Source: Pyxicephalus adspersus
Taxonomy: Eukaryota; Chordata; Amphibia; Anura; Pyxicephalidae
Length of the DNA stretch: 64,000 nucleotides
Reading direction: 5' to 3'
NCBI RefSeq assembly: GCF_032062135.1
Contig: NC_092858.1
Span: 129,182,548 to 129,246,547, forward strand
Shown here: piece after piece, positions 38,401-49,483 of the stretch
Layout of the letters: each line of letters begins with the position of its first letter
Position numbering within the stretch: the first letter of the stretch is position 1
The notes under the pieces: model-generated
Databases searched by the model: none
Told to the model about the DNA's origin: nothing
Seen by the model: only the letters and a program-made list of their open reading frames with translations
Position numbers and translations under genes: made by a program

Positions 38401-41400
38401 ATACCCTGCAGCATGCCAAGCTAGTGGGAGTCAGACAGCTTTTAAGATTACTGCTATCACCACGTCTGCAGCCTTTTTCTGTGCATGCGCTAGCAGTTCT
38501 ATCACGTAATAGTAAGAGGATTTAGAAGTCACAGAAGAGTTAGGGCTTTGCATGCTGGGAAAAGATTGACCACTGAAAAAGAAAAATCACTTTTTCTCAC
38601 TCCAATTTCACAGGTAGCTAAAAATACTCCAGCCAGCCTGAGCTATCAAGGGATTCAAGTATGAGATTTGTATTGACTTTAGAATTTAGTTTTAGAATGG
38701 AAAAAGTTGTTAGGGTCTATATTATAAAATACATTTTTAAATTGGTAAATTTACAAAATACAACCCATAACTGAAATAAAATAGTGCAGTATTCTCCCCA
38801 GATTTTTTTAAACTGAGGGGAAAGAAGCTGAAGGCGGGTGGTTGCCCCTGTATTGTGACCTAACTATTCAGTAACCACCCAAAAAACATAAAAAAACTTA
38901 TATTTTATGTGCTTTTTTTGCATAATTTTTTAAAGTTTGTGACAGGGTATCTTTAATGTGATCAGTATATTACTCAAGGGGAATATACAGGGGTTTATTT
39001 ATAAAGCAGTGAATCTAATGTTCACTGAAGCCTTCTCTGGTAGAGAATTTTCCAGTTTATAAATATTTTTCTAGTTTATAAATAGACCCCATACTCTTTT
39101 CAATTATACTTAAACTCTATGCCTGGTAGAAATTTCAACAGTTACTGAGGTATCTATTGAAGAAGCCACAATTACTACCTAGGCTAGAGTTCAAACATGT
39201 CTCCCTTCTCCTTTCCCATCACGTGTGGGATAGTGAGATTCATTTTCATTAAAAAGGGAATAATGAGATTATTTTCCATTATATAGGGGATGATGAGATT
39301 CATTTTCATTACATGAAGGATTGTGGAGATTAATTTTCATTACATGGGGGATGGGGAGATTTACTTTAATTACATGGAGGAAAACTTCAATGAAAATAAT
39401 GAAAGCTAAAAAAGACAACCTAATATTCTATGCGTTTTTAAACATATTCCCCCTTCGATAAGAAAGCATTTCCTTTGATTTGCTGGTGAAAGGTCCTTAT
39501 AAAAACCTTTCAAATGGTAGTCAATATTTTATGTAAATTCAAAGTAAAGTATTTAGTTTGCCTTCTGTTTTAGCAAAAAACAGGAATCATGAACCATGTC
39601 AAGTTATTTTTACTACTATTTCAAAAAGAAATAAGGTGCATAGTGCAAGTTTGGTGCAACTAACCAGGTAGGTTGACCAATGCGCGCCATTCTCTATCCT
39701 TGAACCTAAATCAAAAATAATCTATGATACTAAAGTGAATAAATACTACACAGCCTATGGGAGTGCGTAAACATGTACTGGGTTCTGTTTATGTTTTTGT
39801 TGCATTTGCTGGGGAGGAAGCAATTATTACAGAATTCCATGTGCTTGCACTTTACTGTGAATCAGCTATATTTAAAAATAGACTTCCTTCACACACCTAC
39901 GCCACTGTAATTAATCCACCCTTTGCATGCACTGGTTAAGACAGGATCATTCGGACACCAATAAAATCATTTCATATAGTTGTGAAACTAATCCAAGATT
40001 TAGGTGTTGCAAAAAATGGCTGCTAAAAAAAGCATCACCAATTTTTTTTTCCTCTGGGTCATGCAGGAAGTAGAGCAAGAACAAAATAATTATTTCACCC
40101 TGTTACAAAGTGCACTGGGTACTAGGTAATGGAAGTTTAATTTCCTAAATAACTGCTCAGATTTAACTGGCAGTTTCATGTGCTTGGCATAAATCGATAA
40201 ATCTCACAACTGCAGTCATTTACTGTGGTTTGTTGGTGCACCACTATATGCAAATGTAGGGTTTGAACATTACAAACAGGAACAGGCCATTTTGCAGGCT
40301 GGATTTATTATTTATAAATTGCTTCTGAAGATAGTACATCTAAGAGTGTAAGACAGAAAAAAGAAATCATTTTCTGCTACTTACCTCATGCCGGAACACA
40401 AAGCCTGAGATTCCAGCAATCAGTTCAGCCAGGAACACCAGGGATAAAAACATTGCATACTGAAAGATACAGAGAATGATAACCCAGGGCTTAGTACAGT
40501 CCAAGTTATATAATCTAATATAATAAACATTAGAAAACTTACAAGTGTAAATACATCAGTCATTTTTTGTCAATGGCTGTTATGCACTGTGCACTTATTT
40601 ACACGTGTTTTTTTATTATTATTATATTGCATTGGTGTGTTTTTTTTAATTTACTTTTTGTTCATAGCTGAAGCCAAAATACATTCCATTTGTTTGCTTA
40701 GCACCAGATGAATTTAAATGCAGCCTTTTCCATTGCCAACTAAAACACATCTATATATATGGAAGTAGATAGAGATCCCTAACTTTCAGCAAGTTAAATT
40801 CAGCTATAACAAGTCACAACAAGCCACACTGATGCTGAATAATAGCAATGCCATAATAAAACACACAAGCAGTTGTTTCAGTGTTACACCTTTCTGAATC
40901 ATCCATCTACTCATTGGACAAAAGTGATGAGCTGATTCACTGCCCAGCGAGCAAGAAGCTACAAAGCTGAAACAAATATAGAATTACAAATGATCTGGCA
41001 GTTAAAACAAATAAAACATACAACTGATCTATATTTTTAGTTGCTTGCCTGAAGTTCCACACTAAACTAAAGTTATTACAAGTCTCTATGAGGAACAATA
41101 ACAAACACAGTTGTAAAGAAACTGGTTGAAGGTTATCTGGTTTCATAGTAATGAAGCATTTGGTAATTAATAATCCAAAGATTTCCTAAAGATATGCTAA
41201 TTACATTAAATATATTCATTCTCTCATTTATAGTTTTATTTTTTTTTATTACAAAATAACTAAAAAGACAAAAATAAGTATAGGACAGGATATGGGAATT
41301 ACACTTAATGAAGGGCCACCACGTGCTTCTTCCACAAATAGCCATACATGTAGAACTGCGTTGATATAGATTAACTAAAACTATGGATATAACCTTAAAA

Positions 41401-44400
41401 TTTTTTAATCCTTGTATAAAGTTCTAAATATGAAGAAGCATTGCATTGTGTTTGCATTCCCAAGCAACAAGACTGGTAGCTGCAATTAGAAAATGCTACC
41501 TCTCTGTGCCCAAACAATGATCGGCTGTTATTAGACAAAACTCCAACACTCCCAGTGTCTGACTGCACCCATCTGGCCCCATACCAATCCACCCAACACT
41601 ATATTTTAACCTCTGGGAAATTACAGTATTATTACAGTATTTATATAGCACCAACATATTATGGAGAGCTTTACAAAGTCCAAGGTCATGTCACTAGCTG
41701 TCCCTCAAAGGGGCTCACAGGCTAATGTAGGAGAGTAAGCTTCAGCATTAGATCGCGGAGCCCTGCCTTACCCCTCCCTGCTGTTTACCAGCAGCCCTGC
41801 TGTATGTCTATAGGGATGCTTGGGATGTATTTCAGCGCCTGAAAGCTCATGTAACAGTGGGGAGCAAGGAGGGAAGCAGAGGGGGCGGGAGGGCAGTCTG
41901 AGGTGAGCAGTGCTGGGCAGCCAAGTCAGTTCAGACTCGGGGTCAGGGTTCAATTACAAAGATACCTTTGTACAGATTAGCAGTTCTTTTTCTTGTGCAG
42001 CACGTCATTCTCTCCTATGACAGGTGAAATTTAGATTTCCTCTGTCATTATAGTCTTGTAGTGCAATGTCTGTGCAATGTTCTGCTATTCAATGTCTCAT
42101 TAGCTTCAGTCACTTCTGTTTCTCACTCCGTGTTTATATATATAAATAAATATATGTTTAGCATTTTTAATGTTGGTAGATCATTTTGACTTGGTCATTT
42201 TAAAAGTAGGCCACAAAAATGTGGGAACCCCTGTTTTAAAGCATCTTACTACTTTCAGTGCTTTATATGAAAATGTTATATTTTTTTCTATAGGTGAGCA
42301 GAAACTAGTTTGATCTGGTCTTATAAATCCTAATAGTACATTTAACCACTTCACTGCCTGGTTTTCGTAAGAAAACAGTAAAACTGTCTATAGCCTTTTG
42401 ATGTAGTTCAAAGATCTTGGTATTGCATGACTGTAGGGCAATATACTCATGCACAAATTTAGACATTTAGACCAAGTTTACATGCAGTAAAAGACATCCC
42501 CGGACTCATCTGTATTGCCAATGGAAAATGCAATGGGCTGGGCAACTCCCACACAAAAAAGATCTTCACTCCAGTGTTTTAGGGGGACTCTGTGGAGGGC
42601 ATATGCTGCCAATTGACATAACAATCATCTCCTGAGCCAACCATAATCACCTAAATAGAGCAATGATTATTACATATCTATTGGCGCCTTAGGGTTCTGG
42701 GACTGGAAAGACTTATTCATAATCAGCAATGCAGGGATGTAGCTCAGTCAGCTCTCCGCTGCAGCTCCCACACAATGTACTGACAAAGAGTGCACAAATT
42801 AATTGGTCTATCTGAAAGAAACACTGTGCTTACTTGGCTGGCAGACTATAAAAAGCGCTTCTCTTGGGAGCTTCATGGGAAAGTATAATATGTCGGTTTT
42901 CAGAGATCTCTTTTTGTAAGGGCTGAAAATGTTCTAGAGGTACGGTAAAATGTAATGGCCATAGCATATAAAAACTAGTTTCTGATATATAATTGCAAGC
43001 AAAATGCAAATGTTTTATGGTATGATTAGCTGTTTTGCAGAACTCCTCTTTGATTATGTTAAATCACTATATGAAAATGTAGCATCCAATCATAGATCAG
43101 CTACATGCATTTCAAAGGCATAAGGTTATGCTCAGAAAGTTCATGTCTAGGGATCACCATCACGCCCCCTTAATAAAGGTCCCTGCACCCCAGTCTCTTG
43201 GGATTCAACAATACATTACCATAAAAGGTTCCCACTTTTACAAACCAAGTATTTCTCTTCTAGAGACCCCCATACCCCTAAGCAGTTGAGACAAACTAAT
43301 CCCACTCTGTCTAGCAAAAGGTCAACCAGGCAGGTAGAACAGCTTGTGTTCTGGATCACACCTTCCTAAATAGCTGCTCTACAGCACGAACTTACACCTC
43401 TGACTTCCATATAGCCAAGTGGGCAAGACCCATTTCCTAGTCCCACATTTATACTTCCTTTAAAGTATGTCTACAGCCTCTCTTTTGGAATAGAAAAAAA
43501 AGTTAAAATATTCAGGTTGTTATTGGGAAAATTCACCCACTCAATATCCCGATAGCTACCATCACTGGAACAGAAAGTGGTAATCAGAAATACAAAAAGT
43601 TATACTTGTACACCTAACAATCATTCCAGCTGGGAGAGTTTTTGGAAAAAACTCAGCTACACAAAGCAGGGGTAGGTCAGTTTAAAACATCAAAAGGGTT
43701 TTGAGGGAAAACACTTCTCCTTTAATGAATACGGTGAGAATTGGGCTTAGGAAAACCATTGTATAACTTTTGTTGAAAAACTCCTCCTCCTTAGTTTTGA
43801 TTCCCTAATTTATGAATCCTTCACCTCCTCTTTATCTTAATTGGACTGCCCCTTATCTTTCCTTTCCCACGTTTTGTATTTCTTAAACTGCATACACACG
43901 TGCAAATATAGTCGTTGGAAAGGACTGCATGATGCATGAACGAGTGCAGTACATACAGCACCGTTCTGTTGTATGCAGAGGGGAGGGGGAGTGTACGTAG
44001 CTTTATACTTGTTGTCCACTTCACTCCCATTATACACAATCATATTTTGTAAATGAGGTCTGTGTAATGATCATGTACATTGACAGGTCTTTTGGGTAAA
44101 CAAGGCCTGGATGGTGTCCTGGTAACTCCCCTATATTGGGAAAAAAATTTAACAAAAACTGTTGAAAGAATGTATGGACCTGATTGTTGCTTTTGCTTCG
44201 AGTCTAGCTTTGATAATTTTTTGATGAATGTAATAAATGCAGCTGATGTGTCTTTGTGTAATGACCTCATTGTAATTGATTTGCAATATTTTTATTCTTA
44301 AAAAAGTGAAATTGAAAAGAAAAACCCAACATCATACAAATGTCTTTGACTTCCCTTTTGTTTTGTTACAAATGAAAATAATTTAACATCCCCTAGCTGC

Positions 44401-47400
44401 TAATCTTTTTGTCACTATATTTCATGCAACAAAAAATTTTTTAAACAGCAAAATGTAAAAAAAGTGTAAATCAGATCAATGGAATATTTTTAGGTAAATT
44501 CAAAAAATTCTAAATTGTGTGCTGAAAATACTCTACATTTTTTCATGTATTCAGGTAAACATGTAAATTACGTCAGCTTAATGTAAATATTCTTATCAAT
44601 GTGTTAATGTGTTACAAATGTTTCCATGTATATTTTATAATTATCAATGAATCCTCTTATCAGACATGTGAAAACATTTTCAGGCTTTCTGCAGTAATGA
44701 TTGGTACCGGTTACATCATTCCAGTTTCAATTAAATCAGGCCATGTGAGTAAGCTTTCTAAAACAAGGTTACCTGATGTAAATACAACAAATATAGGTCA
44801 TAAGATCTGTAAATATTGTTAATGGATAACGAATAACAACTTCTCTTTTAAAATACTAACCACAATGGCTTGATCAATCGGCTGTTGTGGTGCTTGCAGG
44901 CAGAATAAAGTTTACTACCAGTTTTCAAGATTTTATTTACTCTGGCCAATGTTAGTATGGGAGATTTGACTGTATTAAACTACATTTGATTCATTTTCTT
45001 TATATTTTATTTTAAGAGAAAACAGTGTTCATGCAAACATGCTTTAAAGCTGACATACCAACAAAAATTATTGCTACTTTATAAAATAAATAATAGATTT
45101 GTTATGCAATTTAAAAATTGCAAACTGAATTTTATTTAGCACCAATGTCTTGCAATCTACTGCGCACACAGTATGTACAGTAGAGCTCAGAGAAGGGAGA
45201 GTAAATCAACACCAGAAGCCAATCAGGTGTAGTGCAGTGCCAGAAGCAAAACAGATAGGCAGAGTGGGAGAAAGGTAAACTTGCAGCTCATACTGTGTTC
45301 TCTTTGCTTGCCTGACTAAGTGACAGAGCTATGTATCTTAGGACTGAATGCAGAGAAGTCCTTTAGAAAACAGTAGTCATATATATGTTTAATCTGTGTT
45401 TTCATGGTTGGCCTGGAGTTTAGTTTTAGCTTTTTAAGAAACCTGTGTGTAGGTGAACAAATGCCATAGTTGAGCCTTCTTTGTGACAGTAATACTTGCT
45501 TGCTGACCTCTGACTTCAAATACTTTCTTTAGGCAGTAATAAGAAACCAAAACTAATAGAGAATTATTATGTGGCCATGACTTCTGACACTGGATAATAT
45601 CCCGGCATTACTTATTTTCAGAAGGTCAGTACTAGCATGTTTATCTTATTTTCACTTACTGAAGGTTTGCTGCTGCAAATTTCAGAATTTTGTTTTACTG
45701 TAAATAATCGCTTGCTGGTAATGGGGTCCCCATGAGCTTATGGCAAATCTCCTAACCTGGCCTTCATCACACACAGCCTCATATAAAATAAATGAGGTTT
45801 TGATATTTTTAAACTTTTGATTTTTTTAAACTTTTTTTTATTTTTTAGTTGTTTGTTTCAGATTTACAACTTTAATTTTTAAATCTACTACCTCAGGGAT
45901 CCAGTCTGACAGGAGAATAAATATTTTATCACTGCAAAAGTGAACTCTCTGGCCCTCACGTGTCCCAAAATAAAATTTACATACAAGAACATTCCGTTCT
46001 CTGAGATCAGTTTATGGTGAGCTTTTTTGGGGCCACAATATCCAGAATGTGCTGCCTACACGGCGTATAAAATATTGTATACAGTATTCTGAATATAATC
46101 TTCTAAAGAAGCTACAAAAGATGAGCTTCATGTTCTTTTGGGTCATACAAGACAAAATAGCTATTTATGTCAATTTCACTAGAAAAATAAAGAGGTATAC
46201 CTGACATTCCTTTCTAGTAATGCAATCCTACCCAATCCCAGGTAGAAAAATACATTTAAGGGTATATTTATTGAGAAAAAGTGTGATATTCAATGGTACT
46301 TAATGCAGGAGTATTCTAGTACATTTTGGAAATAACAGTGTTTGTCTCAACTGCAATGAATATTTGGTGAATGTGCCACATTCAGCGCTTTACAAAGTAT
46401 GTACAAAATATGTATAGGACTATTTTTACATTTAGTAACATTAATTGAGAATTACCCCCATGTTCTGCCTGTGCCATCTAAGGTTCTTCAGTGTAGTATG
46501 GAATGCTGGGAAGGTAAAATCTTGAAAGAACACACTCTACACCAGCGGTGGTCCACGGAGAAGGACCACGCTGGGGGGAGCGCACCGGCCAGAGCCATGT
46601 ACCATGTCTCCTCTATGGACCGCAGGCTCAGGGCGGTGGGCGGGTTGTGTCTCTGGTTGTGTGCAGTTTCTGACATCATGTCTTCACTCTGAGGGAAGTT
46701 TCTTCTCCTTTGAGTAACACACGGCTCCCCGGACATGCCCGGTTCAGAGTCCGTGAATTTAGTGGTCCGTGACGTCCTAAAGGTTGGCGACCACTGCTCT
46801 ACACAACATTCCACAAAACTTTACGGTGAAGGTCGGTGATAGTACACATGCAAAGCAAGTATATTCCTTTTCAGGTTCTGTTTTTCACTACATATAGTTG
46901 GTGATTTGTGGAGAGGGCCTAGGTAGGATAGGGCAGATCTATTTTAGGAAATAAAAACATTTAACCACCCCCCACAACCAGATGTAGTTCCTAGCAGAGC
47001 TATGGCATTATCAGGATTAAAAGTTAATCAGAATGACATTTCTGACCAGCCAATTAGGGCAGTCACATTTGTATACAACATGTGGGGATAGTTCACAGCT
47101 TGTTTGTTGCTTGGTTCAGCTCGTTGGAGTTATTTACTCCACTGGGTCTACTTGGATAGAAAGTTGACCAGAAATGCCAGGAAAGATATGTGGGGAAGTA
47201 CAGAATGGCACCAAGCCAGAAATGTAGGCAAGGGGATGATGACTGCACTCAGTATGAGGAACATCATTGAAATTCATTTTAACATTTACTCAAAATAGGG
47301 GGGACAGGTGCAAGTTTTAGGAAAAATATGTGGGGTAACTTTAAGTTGTCCTGTGATATAGAAATGATTAAACAATTCAGAGCTAGCTATGAAACATGTA

Positions 47401-47645
47401 ACAAATAGCTGTAGAAATAGCAACATGGAGTACAAAAGATTTGCTTTCATTCTTACCAGTTTCAGCATCCATGGGCTACCACGACAAGTGGCAAAGCATC
47501 CAAAAAGTCCAAAGACAATGATTGTAGTGCCAGTTCCGATGAGTACATAGGGAGCATTGGTGGAGTTCTCAGCAATGAGAGATATATATGTTCCTAATGT
47601 GAGCTTTCCCCACACTCCAACAGCTAGAAGAATTACTCCAGTAAT
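26358..47645 (-). CDS. TSPAN7: Tetraspanin-7, coding exons 2 to 7 (5' end outside window)
   Basis: Six exons, joined in order 47645-47457, 40459-40385, 35986-35891, 33967-33812, 31406-31323 and 26426-26358, give 222 residues plus a stop codon. Human TSPAN7 has 249 residues, so only the first-exon segment of about 27 is missing. Every exon is a multiple of three and every intron is phase 0, the typical layout of this gene. The product is a four-pass membrane protein. TM1 (end) and TM2 are in exon 2, TM3 in exon 3, and TM4 spans exons 6 and 7. The large extracellular loop carries the tetraspanin CCG motif, a PPSCC motif and six cysteines in all. Sequons for N-glycosylation are NST in the small loop and NWT, NMS and NMT in the large loop. 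The C-terminus QYEMV matches the known TSPAN7 tail, which binds the PDZ domain of PICK1. In mammals the protein acts at synapses, in AMPA-receptor trafficking and spine maturation; that role is known for the family, not shown here. Confidence 0.97.
26427..31322 (-). other. TSPAN7 intron 6
   Basis: This intron of 4896 bases runs between GTATAC and CCTCCAG. It holds one palindromic MITE (28183-28332). The rest is AT-rich with no recognised gene. A short region near 29380-29600 is less AT-rich but I could not assign it. Confidence 0.9.
28183..28332. mobile_element. Palindromic MITE, internally deleted
   Basis: The ends are GGGCCAGATTTATTAAAG and GCTTTATTAAATTGGGGTC, flanked by ATT on both sides as in the copy at 16929. 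Part of the left arm is missing, so 150 rather than about 220 bases remain. Confidence 0.75.
31323..31406 (-). CDS. TSPAN7: TSPAN7 exon 6 (end of large loop and TM4 start)
   Basis: This exon has 84 bases and 28 codons, from GCYELVTNLMETN to AFGIAFSQ. The acceptor is TTTTCAG. The donor reads GTATAC, weaker than the others in the gene. It supplies the sixth loop cysteine (GCY), the last loop helix and most of TM4 (IIAGVAFGIAF). Relative to human it has E for D and NL for SF in the helix. Confidence 0.96.
31815..32095. repeat. Probable dispersed repeat with T/A-run
   Basis: The stretch starts GTAACTTACCTGCAATAC, contains CACTAGGTGGTGCTCTTCTT and a GC-balanced core, and ends in about 20 T followed by A. 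The composition and the homopolymer suggest a retroposed repeat, but I found no second copy in this window. Confidence 0.35.
32881..33213. mobile_element. MITE of the TGTGTACAGC family, GC-rich interior
   Basis: The ends are TATGTACACACGTCCAATG and ATTATTGCACATGTGTACTA. The interior is GC- and CpG-rich (GGGGGAGCGCGCGCAGCGG). Blocks GTACAGCGCTCG and GAAAGGATCGTGAAAGATCC define the family. It lies in TSPAN7 intron 5. Confidence 0.7.
33812..33967 (-). CDS. TSPAN7: TSPAN7 exon 5 (CCG motif and variable part of large loop)
   Basis: This exon has 156 bases and 52 codons, from LSCCGVQSYTNWTS to APHKVYQR, with a CTCACAG acceptor and a GTGAGT donor. It carries five of the six loop cysteines: CCG, PPSCC and SDC. 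It also carries three N-glycosylation sequons (NWT, NMS, NMT). This is the most changed exon relative to mammals, as expected for the variable head of a tetraspanin loop. The EHGIPPSCC stretch is the strongest identifier of TSPAN7. Confidence 0.97.
33968..35890 (-). other. TSPAN7 intron 4
   Basis: This intron of 1923 bases is AT-rich. A run of short inverted ATATGTATTAATA-type repeats lies at about 35715-35790. I see no repeat family or gene. Confidence 0.88.
35891..35986 (-). CDS. TSPAN7: TSPAN7 exon 4 (first part of large extracellular loop)
   Basis: This exon has 96 bases and 32 codons, from IKDTFLRTYTEAI to AVDDVQKS, with a TTTAG acceptor and a GTAAGT donor. It forms the first helices of the large extracellular loop, before the CCG motif. 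Differences from the mammalian protein are mild (E for D, I for M, N for T, D for H, K for R), which suits an orthologue at amphibian distance. The NDERSRAVD core is unchanged. Confidence 0.95.
37713..37927. mobile_element. hAT-type non-autonomous element with perfect 8-bp duplication
   Basis: The element begins CAGACTCAACCTTTTTAACA and ends CCTGGTTGAGAAACACTG. It is flanked by GGCTAGGT at 37705-37712 and 37928-37935. The CAG/CTG ends and 8-bp duplication place it in the hAT superfamily. Its 215 bases carry no transposase. Confidence 0.88.
38787..38890. repeat. CCACCC-family hAT-like fragment
   Basis: The stretch reads CAGTATTCTCCCCAGA, then GGCGGGTGGTTGCCCCTGTA and CAGTAACCACCCAAAA. It shares these blocks with 49310-49483 and 55821-55987, partly in inverted order. 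Confidence 0.6.
38990..39090. mobile_element. Short palindromic element (GGGGTTTATTTATAAA ends)
   Basis: The left GGGGTTTATTTATAAA mirrors the right TTTATAAATAGACCCC. It is 101 bases long. The terminus resembles the element at 21327-21462. Confidence 0.65.
39220..39382. repeat. 30- to 31-bp minisatellite, about five units
   Basis: Units of the form GGGATGATGAGATT-CATTTTCATTACAT are repeated about five times with 10 to 25 percent divergence. The first is near 39220 and the last is partial at 39382. It lies in TSPAN7 intron 3. Confidence 0.85.
40385..40459 (-). CDS. TSPAN7: TSPAN7 exon 3 (TM3)
   Basis: This exon has 75 bases and 25 codons, from YAMFLSLVFLAEL to FVFRHE. The acceptor is CTTTCAG and the donor is GTAAGT-like. 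It encodes the third transmembrane segment, with the usual acidic residue inside the helix (LAEL), and the start of the large extracellular loop. The human exon has V where this one has I in the ELIAG stretch. It is too short to stand out as an open frame and was found by its protein match and splice sites. Confidence 0.96.
41628..41740 (-). repeat. L2-like 3' tail fragment
   Basis: On the minus strand the stretch contains GTGAGCCCCTTTGAGGGACA, GGACTTTGTAAAGCTCTCC and TTGGTGCTATATAAATACTG. It is the same tail type as at 1083 and 8507 but more diverged. Confidence 0.65.
43885..44045. repeat. Half copy of the TGTGTACAGC MITE family
   Basis: The stretch starts TGCATACACACGTGCAA, then GTCGTTGGAAAGGACTGCAT and ACAGCACCGTTCTG, the inverse of the right arm of 32881-33213. 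The second terminus is missing. Confidence 0.6.
46543..46796. mobile_element. hAT-type non-autonomous element with perfect 8-bp duplication
   Basis: The element begins CAGCGGTGGTCCACGG and ends AGGTTGGCGACCACTG. It is flanked by CTCTACAC at 46535-46542 and 46797-46804. It is 254 bases, GC-richer than the intron around it, and in inverse orientation to the relative at 19239-19431. Two open frames through it are not genes. Confidence 0.9.
47457..47645 (-). CDS. TSPAN7: TSPAN7 exon 2 (end of TM1, small loop, TM2)
   Basis: This exon has 189 bases and 63 codons, running from ITGVILLAVGVWGKL to GSPWMLKL. It follows a TTACAG acceptor and ends at a GTAAGA donor. It encodes the end of TM1, the small extracellular loop with the sequon in AENSTNAP, TM2 (YVLIGTGTTIIVFGLFGC) and the start of the short inner loop. 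It is nearly identical to the mammalian exon; I see one conservative change (I for V in TM2). The open frame reads past the donor for about 46 more codons, but that tail is intron sequence. Confidence 0.97.
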
Positions 47646-48017
47646 CTGTAATACATCAAAATAAGAACAAGGGTTAGAGAGAGGATGTAGAGATTATAGG
47701 ACAAATTGAAATATACGTAGGTTCTTGAAAAGGATGACCTGCAATTCAGCTGACAGTCATTACACATTCTCAACTAGTAGCATCATACAACTGTTCTTTT
47801 TACAATCTCCTTATATCCAAACCAATTAGGTGTTGCCTTACAAAAGAAGCCAATACCAAACAAAAAGCACTGTTATTTTGCATATAGTGAGTCTCTTGAT
47901 CCTCACCCTCAGTCCCCCCTCCTTCACATGAACAGTCAGGGCCCTTCTGCATGAACCATTTCATTAGGTACAGAATGTTCTGGGTTTCTTTTCACCTTTC
48001 TAATTTAAACTGTTAGA

Positions 48018-48142
48018 CAGTTAAACTCTTTGCAAGAGTTTATTAAGAAAATTCACGTCATCTGACCGTTAAACCACTTGCAAGAGTTCATTGACAGAAA
48101 ATTAAATCACATGATATTTAAACAAGCTCTTTCCAAGAGCTT
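48018..48142. repeat. 49-bp tandem repeat, about 2.6 units
   Basis: Units start at 48018, 48067 and 48116. Each has GTTAAAC, then a CTTGCAAGAG-type small palindrome, then GAAAATTAAATCACATGA or a variant of it. The third unit is partial. Divergence between units is about a fifth to a quarter. It lies just upstream of TSPAN7 exon 2. Confidence 0.75.
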
Positions 48143-48216
48143 AAAATAGTTTAGTATGAAGAATCTTCTCTATCAAACTGAGGGCGTCATATTAAAGGAT
48201 TTAATAAATCGACTGA

Positions 48217-48380
48217 TTGAGAATGGCCGTTGTACAGTTCACTAGAAGAAAGTATAGTGGGTGTCAGTCACTCATCCGCCCTCTCTTTAGAACGTTATGT
48301 GTACAGAAGTCATTCATTCATCTGTCACTAGAAATTTCAAGCAACAATCATCTGATGTTCATCAGACATCTGTACAAAGT
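48217..48380. repeat. Fragment of the TGTGTACAGC MITE family
   Basis: The stretch shares the GCCGTTGTACAG start, TTATGTGTACAGAAGTCATT and a TTCATCAGACATCTGTA end with the fragment at 8840-9015. Confidence 0.5.
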
Positions 48381-49309
48381 TTAACACGGATATATCAGCA
48401 TTGCTTTTACCCAAATGTTTTAGGCTAGAAGGCAAGCTTATAAGAAGAATGTATTACCACAGCTAAAGAAACTTTTGGCCAGGTGTTTAGCAATGCTGCA
48501 AATGTAAATAATAGCAAAATCTATGTCAGGTTGTAAAAGGTTTAAATTATCATAGGAGCCCTTTGCAGATTGACCAAGGAGAAAGAGAATTCTGTTCAGC
48601 AGGCACCACAGGGCACTGTTGCAGGTTCTGCCTTACAATGGCAATAAAGTGAAAAGGGTAGGACTACCATCTCTAGCAAAGAACCGGTGTTTGGATACAC
48701 ACTGAGAAATGGTAGTGGTTGGACGTAATGGGTAACATTAAAGCATATCAAAACCACCAAAAAACTAGAATGTTTTATTTTGCAACTTTTTCCCTTGATT
48801 TTAACCTGGTAATTCTTCTAGTAACACAATTCCTATCTTAAGATGACATGTCTATGGAAAAGTGTTGTCACCCTAGATTGCTTGCTCCTGATTTGGGAAA
48901 CAAGTACTTCCCCATCTCTATGACAAAATGAGGGGTTTTGTATTCCACAATAGGTAACTTCTATAATGGAGCTAATAAAGGTATGGTGCCACATCCAATA
49001 TCATTAGAGATACAAAATGAATAAATAAACATTATTAAAGACTTTTAAGGCACCTTTTGTCAATAACCATTCACAAAACCCTGAGTCCCTGGGTCTCATT
49101 TATCTCTCAACGTGTTTGGCAAGATGTGCTTCTTTAGGAAAGAAAAATTACGAGACTAGTACACGCTAGAAGGTGGCTTAGAAGACGGATAACATTGTTT
49201 AAGATTTTAGTTAGGTGCACAGGGAATTACTAGTACATTGACATTTTAGCTGGTACTTTTCAAAATGTAACATTTTGTTAGACATTCTAATGGATCATTC
49301 GACAGCCAA

Positions 49310-49483
49310 CTTTCTGGAGGGATGGAGTTCAACTTTTTTACGTTGGGTGGGAAGAAATTGTAGGCGGCTGGTGGGCCCTGTATTGTCCCCCAGCACTTTT
49401 CGGTAACTACCCGGCTGTTTTTGAGTGGTTACTGAAAAGTGCTGGGTGGTATGTTTGGCTAAAAGGGGCTTGGGAGAACACTG
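49310..49483 (-). mobile_element. CCACCC-family hAT-like element with hairpin
   Basis: On the minus strand the element starts CAGTGTTCTCCCAAGC. An internal hairpin at 49388-49446 pairs CCCAGCACTTTTCGGTAAC with GTTACTGAAAAGTGCTGGG. The family is shared with 55821-55987. The left terminus is unclear. Confidence 0.6.

Larger units (their letters stand above)
35987..40384 (-). other. TSPAN7 intron 3
   Basis: This intron of 4398 bases contains a hAT-type element with target-site duplication (37713-37927), a CCACCC-family fragment (38787-38890), a short palindromic element (38990-39090) and a 30-bp tandem repeat (39220-39382). The rest is unassigned. Confidence 0.9.
40460..47456 (-). other. TSPAN7 intron 2
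   Basis: This intron of 6997 bases contains an L2-like tail (41628-41740), a half MITE (43885-44045) and a complete hAT-type element (46543-46796). A GC-richer patch at about 41750-41945 contains no recognised gene. The remainder is AT-rich. Confidence 0.9.

Noticed and set aside
42729..42780. tRNA-Ala-like start (GGGATGTAGCTCAGTCAGCTC, box A type)
   Set aside because: There is no B box (GGTTCGAATCC type) or acceptor-stem partner within 90 bases, so it is at most a tRNA-derived scrap.
47286..47456. Extension of the exon 2 frame beyond the splice donor
   Set aside because: The frame stays open past GTAAGA but the sequence loses all tetraspanin similarity, while exon 3 continues the protein exactly.
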